In this document: positions 55,419 through 64,000 of the stretch, one piece after another
Numbering within the stretch: position 1 is the first letter of the stretch
Layout: every line of letters begins with the position of its first letter
Source: Coturnix japonica
Lineage: Eukaryota > Chordata > Aves > Galliformes > Phasianidae
Length of the DNA: 64,000 nt
NCBI RefSeq assembly: GCF_001577835.2
Contig: NC_029521.1
Location: 20,428,470 to 20,492,469, forward strand
Reading direction: 5' to 3'
Translations under genes and position numbers: made by a program
Notes under the pieces: model-generated
Told to the model about the DNA's origin: nothing
The model's input: only the letters and a program-made list of their open reading frames with translations
Database searches by the model: none

Positions 55419-57340
55419 AGCCTAACTGAAGGCACTGGACATCACTGGCACTGAGCCGTCCTTTTCCTTCTGGGCCTGGGGCTCAAACCCGTGTCTGGAT
55501 GGTGCTGGATGCCAGCTGGGATACATGCAGAGCTCACATTCCTGAGCGTGCAGGCACCTCTCAGGTGCTCCCATCCACATCTCTGTGTGCAGAACACTCT
55601 CCTGATTCCCTACATTTAAGTGGAACCTTTGCAGAAACTTCACTTCTACAGCAGTTGCTGTGTTCCCTTTTTCCCCACATGCTCAGCCTGTGCCTGTACC
55701 TCAGCACCCGCATTCTTCAGCTGATGGCCCCGTGTTTGAAATGGTTTGTCAGCCCAGGATGCGGCACATGCTGTTTGTCCAAAGCCTTTTCTCTACATGT
55801 CCACAGCAGGATGAGTCTTCTTCCCATCTCTGCTGAGTCATTAGCTGTCTCCTGTAAGATGGTGTGGTACTTACCTAACGAGCTACAACTATCATAGAGC
55901 TGGAATTTTCATACAGTGTAATTTCCCCCCTTCCCTGCCCTCCCAGTTAAGTGAAATAGAGCTGAGGGTTTTAAATACAGATACATGCAGCTTGACACTG
56001 GACCTTGTTTACACACAGAGCTGATGGGTGCAGGTTATTTAGGGCATGTTAATCAGTGGGAGCTGGAAGTGGCTGTGTGGGCGTAGAGGTGCATCAGCGT
56101 GGACTGAGGTGCCTGTTGCAGAGCAGAACTTTAGAGAGCGTGGATCTGGGCGGGCAGTGCTGTCCCTGAGCCAGCTGGACACGGCTTGACATCCTGCTCT
56201 GAGGTTATCTGAACTTTTTGCTAAGCCAGAATTTGGAACGTCATCTCTTTGCCAGCACATCTGCGCTGCTTTCGGCCTTCAGTTGCATTCCAGTTCTGGT
56301 TTGCTCCGCCAGTTCTTGATTAAGCAGCCTTGGTAGCGCTGTGTATCTGTCACATTGGCAAGGTGTCCAGACACACGGTTGGGCTGTGGGCACTGAGGGG
56401 CAGAAGAACATCAGGAGCCGGTGTATTCAGTTCTGCAGTGCTCTGTGCTGAGGACTTAGTGACCAGGCTCCTGTTTGCGTCTCAGGTAGTGAGCTGCTAT
56501 AAATAGTATGTCTTGTTTTTCTTCACTCTCTTATCTGGTGCACTTGGAGCACACTGGAAGCACTTGTTTGCCCGAGTGTGCTTTTCAGCAGCTGATAGGG
56601 CAGGAGCGTGGATCAACCTGCCACATTCCTGCAGCGTGGTTCTGCTGGTGTGCAGTGCCACGTGGCTCTGCCCTTGCTGCTCTTCCAGTACCACTGCCTG
56701 CCTGTCTGCCTGCCCTCACCTTGCAGCACCCAGTCTGTTTCCACTGAGGTGTGCAGTGGTACTGTTAGCTTTTTCTCTGCACCGTGCCTCTGCTCAGGCA
56801 CGAACTCAGCCACGCAGTGTGTGGAGAGCTGCGGTGCTTTGCTTTGTTGTTATAAAAGCTTGGTTTTCTATACCGTAAGTCTGTCGTCTTTTCATCTCGT
56901 GCATGGTTACCTCCATAGCAGGGGTTGTACCCTGCATTGTGTGAGGTGCACCTGAACAAGGTGGGTGCCAGGGGGTGTTTGTTTCCCTGGAGCTTCTTGA
57001 GAATAACAGAGCTGTCCCAGCCACCACCGTGCTGCAGCTGTGTGCGCTGCCAGTCACCCTGAGCAGTGTGGAGCAGCTTGGCACGCTCCCTCCTGCTTCA
57101 GCTCCAGGGTCTTCCTGTGCACGCAGTGTCCTTATTGCAGGTGGCCTATTCCCTGCTGGAGGTCCCGTCTGCAGGGCTTGGAGCAGCACTGGGGCATCGC
57201 CATGGGTTCTCCTTGTGTTTGGGACAAGGAGGAGGCTGAGATGGGCTGTGCTGAGGGAGGGACGCAGCCCAATGGCAATGGCTGCGGGTACCTGCAGTGA
57301 GCAGGGCTGTGTGCCAGGGTTGGAGGCCTGGTGGGAAATG
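55419..57340 (+). other. BORCS7 3'UTR and BORCS7-AS3MT intergenic DNA
   Basis: No coding exon recognised. A canonical AATAAA is not evident in the first 1.4 kb after the BORCS7 stop, so the 3'UTR end is undefined. A strong TATAAATAG lies at 56498-56506 without an assignable gene. GC content rises from about 57000 towards the AS3MT first exon. Confidence 0.55.
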
Positions 57341-57396
57341 ACCTCAGGCGGAAGCAGAGAGTCGGGGCGGAGTGTGGCTGAGCTGCAGCTGGAAGC
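57340..57396 (+). promoter_or_regulatory. AS3MT: Probable AS3MT promoter/5'UTR
   Basis: A GGGGCGGAG GC-box-like element at about 57364-57372 precedes a predicted noncoding first exon that ends at 57397 with donor GTAAGG. Inferred from the splice prediction; no TATA box is visible. Confidence 0.35.
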
Positions 57397-60300
57397 AGTA
57401 AGGCACAGGGCAGGGTGCGGGGCCCTGCCCTACAGGGGACCTTGTGAGACACTGGGGGGAGGATTTGCACTACAGGGATATCTCTGGCAGGGGTGGGGTT
57501 GGGGTGTTTCAACGGGGCTGTTGGTGAGGGGTTCCCTTCTCACTGGGATGTGGGTCTGGGGGGCTCCTTGGTGTTGCCAGATGGAGATGGGGGAAGTGTT
57601 CTGGTATTTTGAGGAGGGTCTTTGAGAAAGACAGTAAGTGGTGCCCATGGCAGCGGCATTGCCACCAGCTGTGTGCTCCTGTTGCTGCAGTGGCTGCCCC
57701 GTGCATGAACTGTGCCACTGAGGACGGCATCTCCCAGGACCGGATCCACCACGAGGTGCAGGTGAGGGTGTGAGCGGGGTAGTTGGGAAGGAGCACTGGG
57801 CCAAGGCAGAGCTGGGACAGGGCAAAACTTACTGTGGGATTCCAGTGAGTGCTCAGAGCAGCTGGCTGCTGCCCGTGGAGTTCTGGAGCAGCATTTTGCT
57901 CATCTTCATGATGGGGATGGGAAGGGATGAGCTGGGGAAGGTTGGGATGGAGAGACATGTCGTTACCCAGATTTTTAGCTGCAGAGGGCACTGCTGCCAT
58001 ATGCAAGCTGCATGACTCCGAGTTCGGTGTGTGTGGAGGCACCACGGCTCAGCCCGCTGTAGTTGGGTGGCTCATGTTTGTCCTGTGCCAGGATTACTAT
58101 GGCAGAGAGCTGCAGAAGTCAGAGGACCTGAAAACCAATGCTTGCATCACACCAAACAAGCCTGTTCCCAAGGCGGTGAGAGATGCTCTGCAGCGTGTCC
58201 ATGAGGAGGTGGTGTCCAGGTGAGCCCTGCATTTCTCCCCATGGCACCTCCCAGGGACTGCAGCACCCCCCACTCAGCCCCAACCCTCCAGGTACTATGG
58301 CTGTGGTCTGATCATCCCTGAGTGCCTGACATCCTGCCGGGTCCTGGACCTGGGCAGCGGCAGCGGCAGGGACTGCTACGTGCTGAGCCAGCTGGTGGGG
58401 GAGCAGGGCCACGTCACTGGCATCGACATGACCGAGGCACAGGTATGGCACAGGGCCACCCATGGGGTCAGGTCACCTTGTCTCCACCCCGAGTCCTGCC
58501 ATGCTCCTTCTCTTCCTCCTCCCAGGTCAATGTAGCAAAGAAGCACATTGCTTATCACATGGAGAAGTTTGGCTACCAAAAGTCAAACGTGGAATTCCTC
58601 CAGGGCTACATGGAGAACCTTGGTGATGTTGGGCTGTCTGATGAGAGCTACGATATTGTTGTGTAGGTACCCTATAGGGACTGTACTGGATCTGCACCCA
58701 CATCTCCAAGGGGTCCATTTGGGGATCGATGCCCTTTGACATCTTTATCAGTGACATAGACAGTGGGATTGAGTGCACCCTCAGCAAGTTTGCTGATGAC
58801 ACCAAGCTGAGTGGAGCAGTTGATACAATAGGAAGAAGGGACATTATCCAGAGTGGTTTTTAACTAAAAGAGAAGAGATTGAAGTGAGATATTAAGAAGA
58901 AATCCTTTATTCAGAGGGAGGTGAGGCCCTGGCACTGCTGCCCTGATAGCTGTGGGTGCCCCATCCCTGGAGGCATTCATGGCCAGGTTGGATGGAGCCC
59001 TTGGTCCTGATCTGGTGGGAGGAATGCAGCCCACACAGAGGGCTGGAAATGTATGGGCTTCAAGATCCCCTCCAACATAAGCCATTCTATGATTCTATGT
59101 ACATTCCTTCTGGGCTGCTCACTTCAACAACATGTTAGGAAATTAAAACTAAAGGTTTTAAGCTGTAGCCTGGGAATATGGAATTTCCCTTTTTCACGGT
59201 TGAATGTTGCAATGAGTGATGGACTGTGTGGCAGCTGGTGGTGCTGAGCATAAGTGGTGATGCTGCAAAGAATCTTTGGTGTCCTCCCAGCTCCAACTGT
59301 GTGATCAACCTCGCCCCCGACAAGAGGGCTGTGCTTCGGGAGGCCTACCGTGTGCTGAAGGTGGGGAGCCACGTGGGGCTGGGTTGGCCCTGCTGCAGGT
59401 GCCTGTTTTGTCCCATGACCTCTCATCCACTCCTTACTGCCTTCCAGCCTGGAGGAGAGATGTACTTCAGCGATGTCTATGCCAACCAGCGCCTGAGTGA
59501 GGCTGTGCGGAAGCACAGCGTGCTGTGGGGTGTGTAGGGCACTGCAACACATGGGATGGGCAGCCTTTGGGTCTGATGTGCGTGGTGTCACTGTGCCCAT
59601 GTCCTCATGGCAGGAGAGTGTCTGGCAGGAGCCCTGTTCTGGAGAGATCTGTACAGCATTGCCAAGGAGGTGGGTTTCAGCCCTCCATGCCTGGTCACTG
59701 CCAGTCCCATCACTATCAGCAACGAGGAGCTGGAGAGAATCACTGGTGAGGGTTCCACCATCTCCTTTTGGCCATGAGTGCGGCACTGGGACCCCATGTG
59801 CAGTGCCTCTCCCTTGCAGGTGACTGCTGCTTCGTCTCTGCCACATTCCGGCTCTTCAAGGTGCCAGAGAGCAGCCGAACTGGGCCAGGCCAGGTCATCT
59901 ACAATGGTGGGATTGTGGGGCACGAGCAAGAGCTGGTATTTGATGCCAACTTCACCTTCAAGGTATGGGGAGGCACATTTGGGCTCCCGAGGATGCCACA
60001 ATGGAAGGTTCAGGTTGGACATTAGGAAAAGTTTATTTTCAGAAAGAGTGATGAGGCATTGAAACAGGCTGCCCAGGGAGGTGGTGGGGCCAATGTCATT
60101 ATATATAAACCAAGGGAGATGAAAACAGGGCATGGAGAGGAAGTCAGAGCTGTGCAGTGTGTTGGGGTGAAGATGGGAGCAGTACATCCCTGGTGCTACA
60201 CCAGGTGGTTTGCAGCCAGCTTGCTCCCTGTGGGTGTATCTCCAGCTTTTGGGCTTTGAGCATCATCTCTCTGGGCACTGGGAGACCCCTGGTCTACGTG

Positions 60301-61273
60301 TCCCAGGCTCCAATCCCATGATGTTTCCCCCTCCCCAGGAAGGAGAAGTGGTGGATGTGGATGCTGAAATGGCTGCGATATTGCGGAGCTCCAGGTTTGC
60401 GGAGATGTTCCTGATCCGGGCTGGTGGGTCTGATGGTGCTGCACCACGAGGCTGCTGTCATGGGAAGGTGAAGGTTGGTAGCTACGTATTGGGCTCAGGG
60501 ATGGGGACACTGCTGCTGTGTGCTATCACAGGGAGACCCTGAAGTATCAGAGGGTGGTCTCATGACAACCATGTTCTTCTGGGTCAGGCAGAAGCCTATG
60601 GGAGACTGGATGGCACCAGGTGCATGAGTTTGGGCAGCTGTGCCCCTTTCAGGATTGCTGAGGTTTATTTTGCCTCCACAGGGGTTTGCTGTGGCTTGAG
60701 AGCCCTTCATTCCCTGCACATGTTTGTGAGGACACTGCAGGTCTCCATGGGAGATATCCTTCCTATAGGCAGGTGGCGGCCACCCCCAGCTGCCCCTTTC
60801 TGCTGCTGTGAGCTTGACCCTGGCTGCCAGCCCTGGCCCTGCAGCTCCTTTATCTGCTGGCGGCCTCTCCTTGCCCCTTTGCCATCCTTTCAGCCTCAGA
60901 TGGGCCAGCTGGGGCTGTGAAGTGGGGGTCACTGGCAGGCAAAGGAGCCTGCAGTTGCCTGTCCCTGAAACGCAGCCTTGCACTTGAGTCTCTGTTCCCC
61001 ATCCAAGCATTTCTCAGATAAAAGCAGAGCAAAAATCCCGGAGCAGATCACAGCGTCCCCCTTACGGCCGATCAGCTGTGTCACCTATGGGGTTCTGCCG
61101 GGGCTGGGAGAAAGCGGTGGGGAACTGCTGCTCCCCCACGGCCTTGACCCCATCCCTCGTTGTTCTCCGCCCTGCAGGAGAAGATCTGTGACCCGTTCCT
61201 GCTGCAGCAGCGGGCAGCCCCAGCTCCTTCCTGCGGCGCTGCCGGGACCTGCGGGCCGCGGGGCTGCTGCTGA
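57397..61273 (+). CDS. AS3MT: AS3MT, arsenite methyltransferase
   Basis: Exons: 57397 (only the A of ATG, predicted), 57691-57761, 58092-58219, 58292-58442, 58526-58662, 59291-59360, 59448-59529, 59614-59745, 59820-59962, 60339-60467 and 61178-61273. All junctions are GT/AG and in phase, giving 379 aa (374 if the ATG at 57705 is used; human 375). The cytosolic enzyme transfers methyl groups from S-adenosylmethionine to trivalent arsenic. SAM motif I is DLGSGSGRD (86-94). Cysteines equivalent to human C32, C61, C156 and C206 are all present (C42 TNAC, C71 YYGCGL, C166 SNCVINL, C216 WGECLAG), so activity is expected. A Cys-rich tail (CGAAGTCGPRGCC) ends the protein. Introns hold two sense CR1 copies. 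Exons 58092 to 61273 are firm; the 5' end is inference. Confidence 0.93.
58672..59100 (+). mobile_element. CR1 LINE, internally deleted copy with reverse-transcriptase fragment
   Basis: In AS3MT intron 4, sense orientation. The 5' part (about 58705-58855) reads in one frame as FDIFISDIDSGIECTLS then KFADDTKLSGAVDT, the CR1 reverse transcriptase segment around the catalytic FADD box. It then jumps, near 58857, to the 3'UTR (AGATATTAAGAAGAAATCCT, GCACTGCTGCCC, GCATTCATGGCCAGGTTGGA). It ends with the CR1 terminal repeat TCTATGATTCTATG at about 59086-59099. The sequence between catalytic box and 3'UTR is missing. Confidence 0.92.
59985..60105 (+). mobile_element. CR1 LINE fragment truncated at both ends
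   Basis: AATGGAAGGTTCAGGTTGGA, CATTAGGAAAAGTTTATTTT, AGAAAGAGTGATGAGGCATT and GAAACAGGCTGCCCAGGGAG are successive CR1 3' blocks in sense orientation. The terminal repeat is absent. Lies in the AS3MT intron before exon 60339. Confidence 0.9.
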
Positions 61274-61809
61274 GCGGAGCGGCGTCCGCACAGCTCTGGG
61301 AGCCGGGGGGAAATACAACGAACTGCTTGAGCTGCTGAGCCGGGCTGTCATTTCTTCGCCTGGGGCTGAGGGTGGGCAGCGCCTCGGGGGCTCCATCGTG
61401 CTGGGCGTCTCACCGCCCTGCGCGGCCACGGGGAGCGCTGCGGAACAGGCAGCGGGCGTGAGTGAGGCGCCATCGCATCTGCTCGTTTTAAGCTCCCCGT
61501 GCCGACCTCCGCGCTTCCCGCAGCGGGTCCTCGGGCGGGGACGGAGCCGGGATCCGGATCCTGGAGCCGGGATCCCGATCGTGCCCCGTGCGGCGCTGCC
61601 GAGCTTCGTTTTATCCCAAACACAAACACAACTATCGCCCCACACAGCGCCGCGCTGCGCTCAGCCCCCGCCGAACGGGCGGCGCGTGGCCGCCAGGGGG
61701 CGCTGCGGGACCGCGGAGCGGGGACAGGAGGCGGAGCGGAACGAGGCGGGGGGAGCTGCGGGACCGGGCCGAGAGACCGGCCCGTGCTGCTCTGCCCGCC
61801 CCGTGCCGC
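61274..61809. other. AS3MT 3'UTR and intergenic DNA towards CNNM2
   Basis: GC-rich. No canonical AATAAA was seen after the AS3MT stop, so the 3'UTR end is undefined. CpG density increases from about 61480. Long open frames here arise from GC bias and from the adjacent minisatellite. Confidence 0.55.
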
Positions 61810-62157
61810 CCCGTCCCGTCCCTTTCTGTCCCGTTCCGTCCCGTTCTGTCCCGTTCCATCCCATTCCGTCCCATTCCATCCCATTCCGTCCCGTTCTATC
61901 CCGTTCTGTCCCGTTCCATCCCATTCCATCCCGTTCCATCCCATTCCATCCCATTCCGTTCCATCCCATTCCATCCCATTCCATCCCATTCCATCCCATT
62001 CCATCCCAGTTCCATCCCATTCCATCCCATTCCATCCCAATTCCATCCCAGTTCCATCCCATTCCGTCCCGTTCTATCCCGTTCCATCCCATTCCGTCCC
62101 ATTCCGTCCCATTCCATCCCGTTCCATCCCATTCCGTTCCATCCCGTTCTATCCCGC
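61810..62157 (-). repeat. 10-bp minisatellite (CCCATTCCAT)n upstream of CNNM2
   Basis: Roughly 35 units of CCCATTCCAT, CCCGTTCCGT, CCCGTTCTGT and CCCAGTTCCAT variants. Read on the minus strand the unit is GGGATGGAAT, close to the GGGATGGACT units of the array at 53216 but in the opposite orientation. The left end is GC-richer (CCCGTCCC) and the right end grades into the CNNM2 promoter. G runs on the minus strand are spaced by 7 nt. Confidence 0.95.
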
Positions 62158-62199
62158 CCCTTCTCGCTCAGCACTCCCCGTTCCCGTCCCTCCGGCCGC

Positions 62200-62626
62200 T
62201 CCTCTCCCCCATTGGTCGCGCCCCCCCTAGGCCCCGCCCCCCGGCCCCATATCCGCTCTGCTATTGGTCGGCTCCCCGCCGCCGGCCCCGCCCCCGCCTC
62301 CCGCCGTACACACGGAGTCACGCGCCGCCCGTCCCGCGGTGGCCGCCGAGCGCCGTGCTCAGGCCCCGCCCCCCCGTTCGGCTGCGGGCTCCTATTGGCT
62401 GATCCCGGCCCAGGCCCCGCCCCCTGGCGGCGGTGGCTGCGTTGTGGGCGGGGCGGCGCTGATGCCGCTCGCTGTGAGCCGGGCCCGGCCCCGCAGTGTC
62501 CGCCCGTCGGGTCCCGCTCTCGGCCGCTCCCGCCCCAGCGCCCGCCGCCACCGCCGTGTGTCCGGGCCCGGCCGCAGGCGCACAGCGGCGATGCGGGGCC
62601 GCGGCGGCGCCGAGCCCTGACTAAAG
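62200..62626 (+). promoter_or_regulatory. CNNM2: CNNM2 CpG-island promoter with three inverted CCAAT boxes
   Basis: ATTGG (inverted CCAAT, NF-Y type) occurs at 62211-62215, 62263-62267 and 62394-62398. Each is followed or preceded within 30 bp by a CCCCGCCCC GC box. No TATA box. The arrangement suits a broad NF-Y/Sp1-driven promoter; the start probably lies downstream of 62400. Confidence 0.7.
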
Positions 62627-62705
62627 ATGGCCGCGCTGCCCGGTGGGAACATGGCGGGGGGCGGCCGGGGGGCGCGGGTGGAGCCGCTGCTGCCGCTGCC
62701 GCCGC

Positions 62706-62737
<32 letters not shown>

Positions 62738-64000
62738 GCCGCCTGTCCCGGCCCACGGACACCGGCAGCCGCCGCCGCCGCCGCGCCGCCCGCAGCGCCC
62801 AGCGCGGAGGAGACGGTGATTATCGGGCTGCGGCTGGAGGACACGGACGACGTCTCCTTCATGGAGGGGGGAGCGCTGCGGGTGAGCGAGAGGACGCGGG
62901 TGAAGCTGCGGGTGTACGGGCAGAACATCAACAACGAGACGTGGTCGCGCATCGCCTTCACGGAGCACGAGCGGCGGCGGGGCGGGCGGGCGGCGGCGGG
63001 GGCGGCGGGGCGAGGAGGAGCGGGAGGCGGCGGAGCGGCGGGAGGCGGCGGAGCCCCGCAGCGCTGCGGCATCCGAACGTCGGACATCATCATCCTGCCG
63101 CACATCGTGCTCAACCGCCGCACGTCGGGCATCATCGAGATCGAGATCAAACCGCTGCGCAAGACCGAGAAGAGCAAGTCGTACTACCTGTGCACATCCG
63201 TGTCCGCCGCCGCGCTCGGGCCCGGGGCCGCCGGGAGGATGGTGGACGCCGAGGGGCGGGACGGGCCCCCGCCGTGGGGAGAGACCGCGTGGATCTACCA
63301 CGACGGGGAGGACACCAAGATGATCGTGGGCGAGGAGAAGAAGTTCCTGCTGCCCTTCTGGCTGCAGGTGATCTTCATCTCGCTGCTGCTCTGCCTCTCG
63401 GGCATGTTCAGCGGCCTCAACCTGGGCCTCATGGCCCTGGACCCCATGGAGCTGCGCATCGTGCAGAACTGCGGCACCGACAAGGAGAAGAACTACGCCA
63501 AGCGCATCGAGCCCGTGCGCCGCCAGGGCAACTACCTGCTGTGCTCCCTCCTGCTGGGCAACGTCCTGGTCAACACCACGCTGACCATCCTGCTGGACGA
63601 CATCGCCGGCTCGGGGCTGGTGGCCGTGGTGGTCTCCACCATCGGTATCGTCATCTTCGGCGAGATCGTGCCGCAGGCCATTTGCTCTCGGCACGGCCTG
63701 GCCGTGGGCGCCAACACCATCTTCCTCACCAAGTTTTTCATGATGATGACCTTCCCGGCCTCCTACCCGGTCAGCAAACTGCTGGACTGCGTGCTGGGCC
63801 AGGAGATCGGTACGGTCTACAACCGTGAGAAGTTGCTGGAGATGCTGCGGGTCACCGACCCTTACAATGACCTGGTCAAGGAGGAGCTCAACATCATACA
63901 GGGAGCCCTGGAGCTGCGCACCAAGACGGTGGAGGACGTGATGACTCCGCTCCGAGACTGCTTCATGATCACCGCCGAGGCCGTGCTGGACTTCAACACT
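62627..64000 (+). CDS. CNNM2: CNNM2, cyclin M2 magnesium-homeostasis membrane protein (exon 1, partial)
   Basis: 458 codons run open to the window edge, so only the N-terminal half is present. CNNM2 acts at the basolateral membrane in magnesium transport or sensing. Seen in order: a leader with ten leucines (residues 28-37); an ectodomain from [20 protein letters not shown] (about 61) through a glycosylation sequon NNET at Asn103, equivalent to the known human glycosylation site; [15 protein letters not shown]; a YYLCTS strand; then the DUF21 membrane domain from about residue 244 ([20 protein letters not shown]), with [15 protein letters not shown] and [17 protein letters not shown]. The first CBS-domain strand starts near [15 protein letters not shown] at the end. 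The start was chosen because an in-frame TGA lies three codons upstream and AAAGATGG is a good Kozak context. Human has 12 more residues upstream. An Ala/Gly-rich insert (about 115-140) is expanded. Confidence 0.95.
62708..62737 (+). repeat. CNNM2: (CTG)9-CTC trinucleotide repeat in the CNNM2 leader
   Basis: Nine uninterrupted CTG codons plus CTC encode ten leucines forming the hydrophobic core of the CNNM2 signal peptide. Preceding codons mix CTG and CCG. A pure triplet run of this kind is likely to vary in length between individuals. Confidence 0.9.

Noticed and set aside
57705-57761. ATG at 57705 as the AS3MT start
   Set aside because: Possible, but a strong acceptor 15 nt upstream and the better MAA start obtained by splicing from 57397 make it second choice. 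Kept as an alternative in the AS3MT entry.
60978-62402. 474-codon plus-strand ORF ending in Ser-Ile-Pro-Phe-His repeats
   Set aside because: Minisatellite and CpG-island artefact; it covers the last AS3MT exon in the wrong frame.
61588-63828. 746-codon plus-strand ORF across the CNNM2 promoter and exon
   Set aside because: It reads the minisatellite and then a wrong frame of CNNM2. The true frame, starting at 62627, gives the conserved CNNM2 protein.

Overview
The window is vertebrate nuclear DNA and most likely avian. It has spliced genes with GT/AG introns, CpG-rich promoters, several CR1 LINE 3' fragments (the dominant bird retroposon), and protein sequences that read as chicken-like orthologues. 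A galliform is the best guess, because the CYP17A1 reading matches my memory of the chicken protein very closely. The gene order WBP1L, CYP17A1, BORCS7, AS3MT, CNNM2 is the conserved synteny of human 10q24.32. No database search was possible; identities come from recalled protein sequences and exon-by-exon reading-frame checks.

Layout. 1-1.4 kb: sparse intergenic DNA. 1.4-49.4 kb: WBP1L on the plus strand. It has a CpG-island first exon (1771-1857), an alternative first exon 26.5 kb downstream (28321-28347), three shared coding exons (35960, 45895, 47322) and a 1.3 kb 3'UTR; nearly all the rest is intron. 49.4-50.5 kb: convergent intergenic DNA. 50.6-52.9 kb: CYP17A1 on the minus strand, eight compact exons with an intact 507-codon frame. 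52.9-53.9 kb: a 928-bp head-to-head promoter interval shared with BORCS7 and occupied by a 10-bp minisatellite of about 40 units. 53.9-55.4 kb: BORCS7, five coding exons, 106 aa. 57.4-61.3 kb: AS3MT, ten exons joined in frame, about 379 aa, with all four functional cysteines. 61.8-62.2 kb: a second 10-bp minisatellite. 62.2-64 kb: CNNM2 promoter and the first part of its large first exon, open to the window edge.

The genes do not form a pathway. WBP1L is a small membrane adaptor with PY motifs, CYP17A1 a steroidogenic P450, BORCS7 a lysosome-positioning subunit, AS3MT an arsenic methyltransferase and CNNM2 a magnesium-homeostasis membrane protein. Their arrangement is ancestral synteny.

The observations most worth checking are: conservation of the WBP1L alternative first exon with upstream ORFs; a predicted AS3MT start codon split by an intron; an in-frame TGA that removes the human-type N-terminal extension of CNNM2; two related GGG+7-nt minisatellites that fit the G-quadruplex rule, one near the CYP17A1/BORCS7 promoters and one near the CNNM2 promoter; and a six-site GATA cluster in WBP1L intron 1. 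No unknown multi-gene system, CRISPR array, tRNA, rRNA or recognisable endogenous retrovirus was seen.
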